From Porphyra umbilicalis (taxonomy: Eukaryota > Rhodophyta > Bangiophyceae > Bangiales > Bangiaceae), in assembly GCA_002049455.2 (NCBI GenBank), contig KV919299.1, positions 1-27,276 on the forward strand: a stretch of DNA of 27,276 nt, read 5' to 3'. Positions 8,931-19,758 of the stretch are shown here, piece by piece. The translations under genes were made by a program, and so were the position numbers. The notes below the pieces were generated by a model. It did not search any database, was not told where the DNA came from, and worked only from the letters and a program-made list of their open reading frames with translations. Each line of letters starts with the position of its first letter. The first letter of the stretch is position 1.

Positions 8931-11890
8931 TCCATGACAATGTTGGCCACGGTTGTGAGCCCGGCCTGTCGGCGACTTGGTCGCGTTGGCGTTTGCCATT
9001 CGTACCCTGGTACGTGTTTCTTCTTCTGCCAAAGAAAGCGCACCACCAGGTTGCGTGGGAGATTCTCCAGAGGTTCCCTGGTGTCGTCTTTCGACCCGTA
9101 GTCGAACCAGCGCACCTTAGCGCTATAGCTGTCGCCAGTCTGGCGTAAGCCTAGAGGTTTGTCGACAACATACTCGTCGGCAGTTGCCGGGGGTGGCTTG
9201 CGTTGGTCAAGACCATTTAGCAGGGGGTGTGGAACCGTGTCCGTCGTCGTTGGACGAGGAGCTGGGGTGACATGGTCCCTGCTGACACGTTTTTCCTCGC
9301 CGTCAATGTCAATGACAAACGTGGAGGCATCCGCGTCTGCGTCGATGACCACGAAGGGTCCAATGGCTTTGCTTTGTAGCTTATATTTCCGATCGTGGTT
9401 GGTTGTGTATACGGAGTCGCCGATCTTGACGTCCGCATTGCGGGTTGCGACCCGATGGTCGAAGTTACGTTTGTAACGTTGTTGCGTCTTACGCAAGGCC
9501 GCGACTACGACAGGGATCTGCTTGTGCAGGCGGGCCATGAACTCGCGTTTGCGAGCTAGGGGTGACCCATCCTTTAGCGTTCCCTTATTGGTAAGCGGAG
9601 TGCCCGGGGGCATGCGAATCGTGAGGTTGGGGATCCGCCTTGGGATAACGAGCTCAAAGGGAGCGATACCCGTAGACCGGTGTGGTTGGCTATTATATGC
9701 CATGGTGATTACCGGGAGTAGCTCTTCCCATCGTGTTGGGTCGTCGGCGACGTAAAGTCGCAGCTGAGTAGCCATGGTACGGTTGTACCGTTCCACTTGC
9801 CCATTGGCTTGGGGATGATACGCCGTGGTGCGAACTGTTTCAATGCCAAGTATTCTCATCACAGCGATGAAGAAGTTCGACATGAACTGGGGCCCTTGGT
9901 CCGATAGGATCCGGTCCGGGGGCCCGTAGGCGGACAACCACGCGTCGATGATGACTGACGCCACGGACATGGCCGTAATTCGCCGTAAGGCGACACACTT
10001 AGTGAGCTTGGCGCAACGGTCGGTGATAAGCAAGATGAAGCGATTGCCCTTCTTGGAGGCCGGGATGGGCCCAAAGATGTCAACGGACAGCTCCGTGAGA
10101 GGCTCAGTAGCCGGGAACAGAGTCAAGGGCGTGGTGTGTCGCCGCAAGGCGAGGCGGTTTTGGGCACGAGTTGTGCACTTGGTGATGGTGGTGTGGATGT
10201 CCGTTACCATCGACGGCCAGTAATATGCCTTTCGCATGGTGTAATACATCCGGTTCATATCAGAATGGGCTGGCACTGTGGCGTGGTGCTCGAGCGTCAA
10301 GACGCGTTTGCGTAATGCTTTTGATATAACCAATTGGTTGCCGTAAGGCGTCCGGCGATACAGAGCGTGATGCTCGTTGCGGAAGAAGGCCTTGGCCGTT
10401 CCGCGCTCCACGCGAGGGGACATCTCGACACAATAGTCGTCTGTTTGTTGTGCTTCGACAACATCGTCGAACTCCACCGGTTCCGGTGTGTCGGTACCCG
10501 TGTACCTCCCCGTCCTCAAGCCGTTGGCCGTCTCGGCCAATGCCAGGCAAGGTATATAAGCATGGACATCTTCTGGCGGCGCCACCGTCGAGGCGCGCGA
10601 CAGGAAGTCGGGCAAGTGGTGCGATGCACCTGGTTTATAAACCATATCGAATGTGTATTCGGACAGGCGAAGTTGCCATCGCATCAAGCGTCCGCTTGAG
10701 TCAGTCGTGCTGTAGATCCAGCTCAGTGCTTGGTGATCCGTTCGGATAAGGAACCGTTGCCCATCGAGGAAATGCCTCAACTTGAGGACAGCCCACACGA
10801 CGCCGAGGCATTCGCGCTGCGTTGTGGAGTAGTTTTGCTCTGCAGCAGTGAGTCCTCGGCTCCAATATCTGACAGGATGAAGCAGTTCGCCCGGTTCCTC
10901 CTGGAGGAGGGTACACCCAACTTGGTCGGCGCATGCGTCAACGTCAACGACGATCTTCCGATTGGCCTTTGGCAAGGCAAGTACCGGTGGGCACAACAGT
11001 GCGTTTAGAAGGTCCTAGAAGGCGGCGATGGCCACGCCCGTCGGTGGTGGTAGATCCGGTGGAATCTCTGCCCTAGTCAGGACGTTCAGGGGCTTCGCTC
11101 GTTTGGCAAAGTCCTTGAGGAAACGTCGATAGACGTTGCACATGCCCAAGAAGCTTTTCAGCTGGGTCTTTGTCGTTGGGAGCTTGGCGTGCTTCAGAGC
11201 ATCCACGTTCTTGTTATGCACGTGCAGTTGCCCGGGGCGGACAATGTGTCCGAGGTACTCGACTTCGTCGGAGAACCATGTGTACTTTTCCAAGTTTAGA
11301 GTAACCCCGGCTTCACGCAGACGGTGCAGAACCGTATCAACGTCTTTGAAGTGTTGTTCCGCGTTTGCGGAGAAGATGATGACATCGTCTAAGTAGACAA
11401 GGCATATTCGCCACTTCAAGCCCGAGAGGATAATATCCAACGCGCGCTGAAAGGTAGCGGGCGCGTTCGTCAAGCCAAAAGGCATTGATAACCAGTGGTA
11501 TGTACCACAATGCGTGGTGAACGCCGTCTTCTCTTGGTCTTCCATGCGTAAGGGCACTTGCCAGTACCACGCGGTGCAGTCGAGAGAAGTGAACACCTGG
11601 ACATCTTCCAAGGAGTCGAAGAAGTGCTCCATCCGAGGCAAGGGATACGCATCCTTCTTGGTGATGTTGTTTAACCGACGATAGTCGACACAGAATCGGG
11701 CTTTGTCGTTCTTCTTTGGTACAATTACCACGAGGCTTGCCCAAGCACTATGGCTAGGGGCAATGACGTTGAGCTTCAATATCTTGTTGATCTAATCAGC
11801 GATGATCTGCCGTTTGAACGGCCCGGTTCGGTAGGGTTGAGCCCGTATGGGCAGAGAGTCTGGAGGAGTGACGATGGCGTGCTGCGTAGC
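8393..11890 (-). pseudogene. Chromoviral pol: reverse transcriptase, RNase H, integrase, chromodomain, extension
   Basis: RT motifs (DYRRLN, FTSLD, YLDD) lie in 11015-11779, and the frame also covers the usual pre-RT HAIVT and PIR motifs near 11870. TAG at 11792 and 11015 interrupt it in frame. The ORF at 8393-10996 then holds RNase H (Asp20, Glu62, Asp87, Asp130), integrase with the DD35E triad Asp306, Asp366, Glu402, and a chromodomain-like segment around residues 608-655 (EPLENLPRNLVVRFL). In the integrase zinc finger the last ligand is Arg277 where CxxC expects Cys. After the chromodomain about 200 further residues follow, ending DDKQKS. Pol copies the RNA into DNA and integrates it; the chromodomain in this clade steers insertion to particular chromatin. 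Confidence 0.93.
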
Positions 11891-12711
11891 AAGGATGACG
11901 CCAAGGGTTCCATCCCACAGACGGCGGCCAACATCGGCCCTTGGTAGGGTTCTGCAAACCCCAAGGTTGAGTTCTTGCGAACAATGACTTGGTCTCTGCC
12001 AAAGTTGCATAACTTGACTAAGAAGGGTTCGTCGGGCTTGACAATTGCCAGGCCGCGGGCGACCGCCATTGACTTATGTCGGCAGAACCGAGCGTTCGGT
12101 GTGATGGTAACCATACCAGGGGTGTCGCATGTGGCCATGATTCACTCCTCTTGTTGTCCGTCGACACGTACCTGTTTACAGGCTCTCACCCTTGCGGGTT
12201 TGTCTTGCCCATGGCGGTCCCAGGCACTGTCATTAAGACAAGCAAAGATCGGCGTTGGCCGAGGAAGCTCCTCCGTGCAGCGCACGTGTTCCTACCAGAC
12301 GATCTTACGCAAACGCGGCAAGATCGCCTCGATGTTTTGTTCAATGGACTCGGTGCCAAGGATGCATGGGACTGACAAGTTGTCGGAAAAGAGGAATGAG
12401 TCGAATAGACGTACACCTTCGGTGTCTACATAAAGATGTATGGCATACTTTGTCACGAGACGATTGCTGTTTGCATCTCGGATGCGCGGAAGCGTGGTCA
12501 ATTCCTCGGCGTAAGCCATCCAGTTCGCAGGGAGAACACTAGTTCGCACTATGTTGACCCCAGCGCCCGTGTCAAGTACAGGGCGGCAGCTCCGCATCAC
12601 ATGCATGCACGGGCCAAACGTGGCGGCGATCTCGTAGTGCCGTAAGGCACGGCGCAACAACCTTGTTACCGTACGCAATCGCGTTCCGCCGGGCAACCCC
12701 AAGTCGAGCAC
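11890..12711 (-). pseudogene. Chromoviral aspartic protease and linker to RT
   Basis: The protease motif is PVLDTGAGVNIV with the catalytic Asp at about residue 47 counted from 12711, and a later ILGTE segment matches the second half of a retropepsin. The enzyme cuts the Gag-Pol polyprotein. The frame differs from gag, which ends at 12717, so the junction is a possible frameshift site. TAG at 12292-12294 and TGA at 12142-12144 break this frame. After them it resumes with the post-protease linker (VTITPNARF ... FGRDQVIVRKNSTLGFAEP). A further frame change at roughly 11890-11950 is needed to reach the RT frame. Confidence 0.8.
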
Positions 12712-12716
12712 CCGGC

Positions 12717-14363
12717 CTAGGCGTTTTTCGAGTCGTCCACGGCGTCGGCCTGATGTTCGATCTCATCTTCTTCGAAGTTACTGTCGGAAAGGGCAAGAAC
12801 GCCGATAGGCGGTTGGCGACGCTCGCAAGGGCGATATGGTTCGGCACACTTTGCGGCGAAGTGCCCCGGCTTGTTACAATTGTAACAGATGTCAGCCCGC
12901 TTGACTTGAGGGACGGCGGCCCGCGGGGGCGGCGGGTTGTGAACCGGTGTGAACGGTCGCTCCGTCGTCGTCCGCTGGTCCTGTGTCTCGTAAGCGACTT
13001 TGATTGCCGTTGGGCGGGTCATCTTGAGCTGCACGCGCAGCTTGTTGGTGCCGTCCCAGTACATCTGGGCGGTAGCAACAGTCTCGGAAAGAGTCCGATC
13101 CGAGAAATCGTCATTCAAGACCCGCACGTGCGCTTGCACAAGGTCCGAAAGACCAGTGATGAAGACGTCCTTAACGTCTTGGATGTCGAACAAACCGTTC
13201 AGGAGGTCGCATTGCGTTTCCACGCGGTGACTAAAGGCCGTGAGCGCCTCGTTGTGTTGTTGCTTCATCGTACTGATGTCTTGGTAGGCGTTAGCCATTG
13301 TTGCGTGTGTCGCATACTTCGGAAGAAGCCAGTTGACGGCATCTCCGTATGTACGGATGGCATAACGCTTACGTCCGAGGGTGCTGTTAAGCGCGCCGGA
13401 GAAGGCCATCTTGGCATTGCCAGCTAGTCGACAGACCATGAGCGGAAGGGCTTGACCGTGTGTCAGCCCAGCCGCGTCGCACGCGCGGCGAAAAGTCGTT
13501 AAGAACGTGAAGATGCCCAAGGGCAGGGCTCCCGTGAATGGCTGTTGCCCATGGAACGCTCCGTCTCAAAGTTTGTTGAGACGATGCGACCGTTGTGCCT
13601 TCTTAGGCGTATACGTCAGTTGACGGTGGATCAGGAAGTACGTCCTGTGGTCCAGGAGTGTCTTGAAGCGGCTATTAGCCGGGCGGATCATTTTGATCCT
13701 ATCGGCTTTTTCAAGTCGCTCCTTCCGCTTGGTGGGGGTCACGGGGCGCTTGCGCGCGGCCGCGTCCGACTCGCTCGAGCTGCCGCTCGGTGAGGACCCA
13801 CTTGGGGGCGACGGAAGGCCTGGTGGCCCGTGCCCATCTTCCGAAGAGGACATGTCCGTCGCGTTCGAGTTTTCGTCGTCTGACGACGTCGGGCTTGACC
13901 TAGAGGCGGAGTCATCGGAATATGAGGAAGGTGCGGCGTTAGCCGGATCGACCTTGCGGACGGACTTGTCTTGAGTCACCTTGCTTGTCTTCTTGACATT
14001 CTTGGTCTTGTCGCCCGACTGGTGGCGAGACTCAGCCACACAGTGTTCCTCCTCATGGGAGTCGACCTTGTGCAGGGCCTCGACGTCGTCGACCAACTTG
14101 TCATTGGCTCGCGCCAGAGACTCGTTAGTCTGTTCTTGGGCCGTTAGGCGTCGCTGAAGTGCTTCAACGGCCGCCTTCAGGCTCTCCACCACCTGCATCT
14201 GCCCGGAGGCGGCTTGATCCGCAGGGATGAGAGGGGTAGGAGCACCGTCCGTTGGGGCATCAGAAGCGGCAGGAGTGCCGTATCCCCCGCCCGGCGGCCG
14301 GTAGCCAACTGGAAACTTGCCGTCTCTGGCTCGCCGAGTGCCGCCGGTACCACCAGTATACAT
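12717..14363 (-). pseudogene. Chromoviral gag with zinc knuckle
   Basis: One frame from ATG at 14363 to the stop at 12717, broken by a single in-frame TGA at 13566-13568. The N-terminal part has a coiled-coil-like Gln/Glu/Ala region (about residues 60-100) and a long Ser/Asp/Lys-rich linker. The C-terminal part contains a capsid-like helical region and the nucleocapsid knuckle CYNCNKPGHFAAKC, a CX2CX4HX4C motif. Gag packages the element RNA into virus-like particles. The frame is open some way upstream of the ATG, so an earlier start cannot be excluded. Confidence 0.85.
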
Positions 14364-14571
14364 ACTGGGACCTGGACAAAGTGTTTCGACTTGACCAACG
14401 CCCTGCGCGCCAACGTCGAAGATCTCAACCGTGATGCCCCCGGCACCACGCCCACAAGTCTATGGCTTACGCCCCGCGCGCCAAGCGACCGTATCGACAC
14501 CGTCACAATACCACGAGGCTGCGACAAAGTTCTCGGGGACACCGTGCCGCGAGGCACGATGAAGGCGAGGG

Positions 14572-14591
14572 TATCCCCTGCTGCTCCACCA
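14572..14591 (-). promoter_or_regulatory. Candidate primer binding site
   Basis: Two bases inside the 5' LTR the minus strand begins TGGTGGAGCAGCAGGGGATA. The TGG start and short spacing fit a tRNA-primed first-strand origin. The complementary tRNA 3' end would be ...CUGCUCCACCA; I cannot name the tRNA. Confidence 0.45.
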
Positions 14592-14593
14592 AA

Positions 14594-14989
14594 AGTGGTA
14601 CTAATAACGTTGGTGCAATTACCAGTGTACTGAGACCGACCGTAGCCAAGCAATAAAGCGAGTTCTATCGCCGTCGCGGCCAGGAAGAAAGACCTTTTGT
14701 TGAAGGGCATCCGATGAGGAGCCGGGTGGTGCCCACGACGGCGACCCCGGACCCATGGTGATTTAATATTACCGATGGCACTGCTCGATCGACCGTCCGA
14801 TCACAAGCGATCGGAATGAGTGCCGGCAGAGAGGTAAGACAGGCAGGCAAACAAACAATAAAAAATAAACAATGCAGAAGTAACCCCCCAAAGGGCGTGC
14901 GACAGGCCAATTCCCACAATACATGGGCTTTGGCCCGTCAAGGAGGCTACGTGTGGCCATTTGCCAATTGGAAGCAGAGATATGCTACA
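14594..14989 (-). repeat. 5' LTR of the chromovirus
   Basis: Direct repeat of 2724-3120. Its outer end is ATGCTACA on plus, matching the other LTR; its inner end reads AGTGGTA where the other copy has TGTGGTA, so the inner terminal base has mutated. It should hold the element promoter on the minus strand; AATATTAAAT (plus 14761-14770) is where the other copy has a better TATA-like sequence. Confidence 0.9.
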
Positions 14990-14994
14990 CGCGC
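14990..14994. repeat. Target site duplication CGCGC, right copy
   Basis: Matches 2719-2723 and directly follows the right LTR. The flanking transposase codons on the two sides are in phase when one copy is removed. Confidence 0.88.
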
Positions 14995-15527
14995 CGTTGC
15001 GCATTTGGCCACCGGATGTGCTGCGGGGCGGCGCCCGCAAGCACCTTGAGCACCCGCCACGTGCTCTTGATTACCGCCCCCACCGACACCCCGAACAGGT
15101 CCGCGACGGCGTCTACGGAACACGCGTTGCCGTAGTGCCTCAAGCGAAAGAGGGTGATAGCGAGCGGTAACTCCAGCTTCACTTGAGCCCCCCCTCGCCG
15201 GCGGGAAAATACAGGGGGCGCGCGTGTCAGGAGGAGGTTTTTCAGAGTTGGAAAAGTTGATCTGCTGACTCGAAAATGCTTGTGGAAGCGCTCCTCCGAC
15301 GCGCTGTAGAACACCATCCTTAACCAAGCGTCTGTCTTGGCCAACCCGCCCCTGTCGCTCCGCAGGTACCGCCGTGCGTGCGTATGGTGCAGGGTGTGCC
15401 ATGACAGCCCCCAGCACAGGTGCAAGCACACCTTGCCCAGCTGCCCGCCCTCAGGAAGCAGGTCTCCCTTGTCTAGGAGCCCCGCCTCCAGCGCCGCAAG
15501 GATGATGGTGAAAAGCAGAACTCGTTT
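14990..15527 (-). pseudogene. PIF/Harbinger transposase, N-terminal part
   Basis: Open on minus from 15527, just after a TGA at 15528-15530, to the LTR junction. It holds the N-terminal helical region (ERFHKHFRVSRSTFPTLKNL) and the helix-turn-helix typical of HARBI1-like transposases (LAITLFRLRHYGNACSVDAV, then LFGVSVGAV), ending in HIRWPN just before the insertion point. This half recognises DNA, while the DDE half is at 2051-2723. The two halves minus one target duplication total 1206 bases, exactly 402 codons with the stop. No ATG opens the frame before the conserved part (first internal ATG near 15316), so an upstream exon or a lost start is possible. Confidence 0.83.
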
Positions 15528-16796
15528 TCACATCGTAGATAGGATCTCCTTTCGGGTACGCTGGCCCATGGAGATGCGGACAACTAAAAACCCGCCGAAA
15601 GTTTGACGCAAATTTCCCACAAGGGCGGGGCGCACACAAAGAGAGGGGCGCACCCGACAGACCTCAATGCGGAGGCGTGCGGCGGGGGGGCGGGGGGGGG
15701 GTGGTGCGGGGTAGCCGGTGGTAGGGGCGGATAAAGAGGCCAAAAATTGACAGCGACAACCCGACGCCCGCACGTAGCGCCAAGAGAGACGTAACGACGC
15801 CACGCACGAGTTGGACAAGGCGAGAGAGAGGCAGAAGATGCAGGAGGACGAGGAAGGATGAGCCGACGAGAAGGTGCACGCGTCGACGTCGGCACGCCAC
15901 GCGCGAGTAGGCCCGGACGAGACGCCGTCGCACCTGCAGAGGGACCTGTGGGAGGGAGAAGGGAAGGAGGACCACGCATACAGTTCAACATATCATCCAT
16001 CCAAGAGAACGAAGGACCAGAGCGGGGCGGCCACACGCGTCAGAGCCGATGCTCGTCCTGGAGGGCGACGAAAACAAAACAGAAGCGGCTCACCCATGGG
16101 TCTCAGAGCACGAGGGGCATACCGTCTGTGTACTGCTACCGCACCGCGGAGCGCAAAGAGGGCCGGAGCTGCTGGCCGTGGGGGGGGCACGTAGGCGGTG
16201 TTGACGGGACCGAGTCGATCCGGAACGCGGTGTCGAGGTAGAATCCCCTGACTCAAGTGGAGGTCTGACGGCCTCAGGGTCCGCACACAAGCGATTTTAT
16301 GAGTCTCGCGTAGTCTCTGAGACTTTGTTGGAACTTTTCGTATTTCGTTGAGACTTAAGATTGAGAACGCGATGGCCCGGTAGAATCGCCTCCGCAAGCT
16401 AGAATCGCTTGCAGCCGTGAAACAGCCTATTGCCGCGATCGTCCTGCCGCCCACCGACCGCTGCCCACCCCCTCCTTTTGTCCCCAGACCACCGTCGTCC
16501 GCCCCATCGTCCCGGTCACCATCGTCCTCCCCAGGCCTTCCCCGTCCCCCCCAAGCGTTGTGGCGCTTTGCGGTAGCCACCCCCCCCGGCTTCCCCGCTG
16601 TCCCTCTGTCGCCGCGTCCATCAATCCTGTTGGAACGTACACCCCGCCTTGGGCACATAGTTTTACGTCATATATTCGAAGCAGCTCGGTACCGGGGCTT
16701 CCATTGGTGCCGTTAGCGGACGAACGAGCCGCTGACCTCTCTTTTCTCGTTGCAGATCACCCCCCGTGTTTCTTTTGAGTGGCGGCTGCTCGGCCT
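15528..16796. other. GC-rich interval, no supported gene
   Basis: This should contain the right end of the PIF/Harbinger element and old flanking DNA. It has a G-rich stretch at 15680-15711 with several runs of three or more G and short repeats of TAGAATC (16231-16412). From 16440 to 16620 the plus strand is strongly C-rich. Open frames here are low-complexity Pro/Arg/Ala and overlap on both strands, so I assign no gene. Confidence 0.5.
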
Positions 16797-17132
16797 ATGA
16801 GTTTTCTTCTTGCGCTGCTCCGTTTGGTCCTCCTACTCCATAACGATGCTACAGGTGTGGTTGACGTGGCGGGTCTCGGTGCCCTTCCAACGCTGGCGGG
16901 GGGTCCGGGGCTGCTTGAAGACAAGAACGGCTGGGAACGCGCCGTGGTGGGGATGGCGGTCGATGCTCCGTCGTCCCCCTCCCCTGTCCCCGCACCGCCA
17001 CCTCCGTGGCCCTCGCCTGGAGCGGCGGCTGTCACTCCCCCTTGGGAGTCGCCATCCTCGGACCCCACCGCGTGGGTGCGAACAAGAACTATGAAGGGGG
17101 CGGGTCGTGCGGGGCTCCGCTCGGTGGGGTAA
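16797..17132 (+). CDS. Doubtful small ORF with hydrophobic N-terminus
   Basis: From ATG 16797 the frame codes about 111 residues beginning with a signal-peptide-like stretch (SFLLALLRLVLLL), followed by a Pro/Ser/Ala-rich region. TTGCAG about 45 bp upstream could be a splice acceptor. Nothing in the protein is recognised, and GC-rich DNA easily yields such frames by chance, so this is weakly supported. Confidence 0.2.
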   Translation: MSFLLALLRLVLLLHNDATGVVDVAGLGALPTLAGGPGLLEDKNGWERAVVGMAVDAPSSPSPVPAPPPPWPSPGAAAVTPPWESPSSDPTAWVRTRTMKGAGRAGLRSVG

Positions 17133-17775
17133 CTGGGCCATCCCCCGCGGCGAGCGCCACAACGAGCAGCGGCGATGGACAACACTGAGAGCGGGGGCGG
17201 CGTTTGTCACGTAGCTTTTGTCGCTGAGCGCGGTGGCTTCGAGAGCGCAAAGGACGGCACGGGGGTATGGGGAGAGTGTGCGTGCGCGTCGCCGCCGCTG
17301 CAGGGGCGGCACGGCGGCCGCCACATCCGGGGGGGGGGAAACATCGGGTTCGGCGAAGCAGGGTGGAGGCGACGCGGCGGGCGGTGGCGGTGGCGGGGGA
17401 GGTGGCGGGGGCGGCGGCGGTGGGCGGTGGCCGGCAGGCCGAGCAGAGTTGGCGTCACCAGGCAGGCGGAGCATACTTCCACGCCTCGCCCGCCGCAAAC
17501 CGCGGCCCCAGCCTGTGCGGGGTGGCCCGCGTCCGCGCCGCCACCCCTATGTGGCCGGGGCGGCAATCCAACCACTCCGCACGAGGCGCGGGTGGCCGAC
17601 CGCGCGTCGCTGGTGGGCGTGGGACTGCCGCCACGGCCATGGCGCCACTACCCGCATCGCCGCGCGGCCCGCCAAGGCGGGCGACGACGCTGCTCCCCAC
17701 CCCTCCGGCGGGGGTGGCGCGAGTGCCGCCCTGGCCGCTGTCCGCACCCGGCGGTAACCGCCGGCCGGGGGCGGC

Positions 17776-17933
17776 AGCGGCGGGGGGCGGGGAGGCAGCG
17801 GCGGGCGACTGCGGCTGGGAGGCCGATGGTAACGGCGTCGCGGCGGCGCGGCCAGCGGCGGGGGGCGGGGAGGCAGCGGCGGGCGACTGCGGCTGGGAGG
17901 CCAATGGTAACGGCGTCGCGGCGGCGCGGCTAG
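17776..17933. repeat. 78 bp tandem duplication
   Basis: The block from AGCGGCGGGGGGCGGGGAGG through GGTAACGGCGTCGCGGCGGC occurs at 17776 and again at 17854, nearly identical apart from single-base differences such as GCCGATGG versus GCCAATGG. The near identity indicates a recent local duplication. Confidence 0.85.
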
Positions 17934-18720
17934 CGGACAGCGGCGGCGCGGTGACACGCGTCGGCAACGGCAAGGCGCCGGCGCCTGGCAGCCTGGCACC
18001 GGCAGACCGTTGCGACCGCCCGCGGGCCGCGTCAAGGCGGCGGGTGGCGACGGCGCCGCGGCGGACGTGGCGGCGTCGCGGGCGACCGGCGCCCCCCCTC
18101 CCCCCCCTCCCGGGCGCGCGACGGCCGAGGAGGCGCGCGCATGGGCAGCAGGAGGGTCCGCCACCCGTGCCGCGCGGCCGCGAGGCACGGCTCAGGCGGC
18201 ACCGGCGGCGCCGGGCGGCGCAACAACGCCAAGCACGGCAGGCGCCCCGGCGGGCGACGGACACGGTGGGTGGGGCGGCGACGCAGCGGCCGGCAGCTCT
18301 GGCGGCGCGCCGGAGGTTCTCGGGCCTGACCGGCAGCTGTGGGGCGGGGCGGCAGCGGCGCGGCAGGCGGGTTTGGCGGGCGGCGACGCGGCCACGACAG
18401 GCTCGTCGGCGGCGAGGGCGGACGCCCCGCCCCCCCCCCTACCCCGGCGCGCGACGACCACGGCCGGAAAAGGGGGGGGGGAACGCATCCACCGGCGGCA
18501 GCGACGGGGATGGTCGGCGGCGGCCGCTGGAGCGCGTCGGCGCGCGCGCGCGTTCGCGGCGCATCGGCGTAAACAGGAGGGGACGGCGGACCGACGGCGG
18601 CGGCAACCCGCGGCGAGGCGGCAGGCGGCAACGGCGTCGCGGCGCAGGCAGGGTGCGCCCCCCCACCACGTCCCTCCACCGGGGGAACAGGGAAGGCCCG
18701 AAGAGGGGCGGCGGCGGCGT

Positions 18721-19468
18721 CGCGGCGGCAAGGGACCGCGGCGCCGGCGCGTCATGCGCGCCCGGCGAGGCGGTTGCGGCCGGCGGCAAGGCCTCCGCCG
18801 GCGGCGCACGCAGCCTGCGTTGACCTGCCGCGTTGCCGACCCCGAAGGCCGGCAGCGGAGGCGCGACCGCCGCTGCAGCCGCTGCGAGTGCCAAGCCCGC
18901 GGCGGCAAGCCGTGGCGGCGCGGGCGCGGCGGTCGGTGTCACGCCGTCCGCGTCGATGATGGCGACGCGGCTGCCGGCGCCGCGGCGCGGCCGCGTCTGG
19001 CTGACGGAGCGCGTCGCGACCGGGGCGCCGCCAGGCCCGCGGCGGCCGTCGAGCGGTGGCGGCGGCGAATGGCGCGCGGGCGGCTGCGTGGCGGGGCGGC
19101 AAGGGACCGCGGCGCCGGCGCGTCATGCGCGCCCGGCGAGGAGGTCGCGGCCGGCGGCAAGGCCTCCGCCGGCGACGCTCGCAACCTGCGTTGACCTGCC
19201 GCGTTGCCGACGCCGCAGGCCGGCAGCGGAGGCGCGACCGCCGCTGCAGCCGCTGCGAGTGCCAAGCCCGCGGCGGCAAGCCGTGGCGGCGCGGGCGCGG
19301 CGGTCGGTGTCACGCCGTCCGCGTTGATTATGGCGACGCGGCTGCCGGCGCCGCGGCGCGGCCGCGTCTGGCCGACGGCGCGCGTCGCGACCGGGGCGCC
19401 GCCAGGCCCGCGGCGGCCGTCGAGCGGTGGCGTCGGCAGGTGGCGCGCGGGCGGCTGCGCGGCGGGGC
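18721..19468. repeat. 371 bp tandem duplication
   Basis: Copies at 18721-19091 and 19092 to about 19468 align at a constant offset of 371 bp, checked at GTCATGCGCGCCCGGCGAG (18751/19122), GTTGACCTGCCGCG (18819/19190) and GGTCGGTGTCACGCCGTCCG (18931/19302). The copies differ at scattered positions. Because 371 is not divisible by three, any frame shifts between copies. Confidence 0.9.
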
Positions 19469-19758
19469 GCGGCGCGGGCAGATGGGTCCGTCGCCCGGCG
19501 CCCACGCGCGTCACCCGCCAGGGCGGCTGTCATGGCGGGGGCGCGGTGGGCGGCGAGTCCGTCGGCGGCGATGGCGGCGGCGCCGTCACCGCCGACGCGG
19601 CCATGCCGCGGGCACGACGGACGCCGCGTTGGATGCGCCGCGTGGCACCAGCGGCGCGCTGACCGCGCGCAGACGTGGGCGGCTAGGCGCCAAGATCGAG
19701 ACAGGGTCAGCGTGGCAGAGTCTCCCGCCGCGGGCGCTGGCGGCAGCAGCAGGCCACC

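Larger units (their letters stand above)
2724..14989 (-). mobile_element. Ty3/gypsy chromovirus, full length but decayed
   Basis: A complete LTR retrotransposon in minus orientation. Right (5') and left (3') LTRs are direct repeats of about 397 bp, roughly 94% identical by eye. The insertion is flanked by CGCGC at 2719-2723 and 14990-14994, the 5 bp duplication typical of Ty3/gypsy. Internal order is gag with a zinc knuckle, aspartic protease, RT, RNase H, integrase, chromodomain-like region, then an extension. A further ~5 kb antisense region lies between pol and the 3' LTR. Premature stops at 13566, 12292, 12142, 11792 and 11015, plus frame changes, show that it is no longer able to code intact proteins. 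LTR divergence indicates an old insertion. Confidence 0.92.
695..15527 (-). mobile_element. PIF/Harbinger-like DNA transposon split by a retrotransposon
   Basis: The two coding parts of the element, the accessory ORF on plus and the transposase on minus, are convergent as is common in this superfamily. The transposase is interrupted at 2723/2724 and resumes at 14990. The retrotransposon between accounts for 12,266 bp plus a 5 bp target duplication. The coordinates given span the coding parts only. Terminal inverted repeats and the 3 bp target duplication expected for the family were not located on either side, so the true ends are unknown. Confidence 0.65.
17133..19758. other. Very GC-rich low-complexity DNA upstream of the MADS-box gene
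   Basis: Long overlapping frames exist on both strands, but all code Arg/Ala/Gly/Pro mixtures without recognisable domains, as expected for CGG/GCC-rich DNA. The interval includes G-rich tracts (17376-17430), a 78 bp tandem duplication and a 371 bp tandem duplication. The latter has a period that is not a multiple of three, which argues against the longest frames being genes. Confidence 0.6.

Noticed and set aside
8430..9101. Plus-strand frame of 223 codons
   Set aside because: It is the complement of the pol C-terminal region and shows no features of its own.
12663..13427. Plus-strand frame of 254 codons
   Set aside because: Shadow of gag on the opposite strand.
240..16400. Terminal inverted repeats of the PIF/Harbinger element (for example AGGCGATTC near 252 and GAATCGCCT near 16384)
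   Set aside because: The match is only about 10 bases, not flanked by a TWA or similar target duplication, and similar short matches occur by chance.
17175..19194. Long plus- and minus-strand frames of 250-520 codons in GC-rich DNA
   Set aside because: They code Arg/Ala/Gly/Pro mixtures with no domain, overlap on both strands, and are crossed by a 371 bp duplication that shifts frame.
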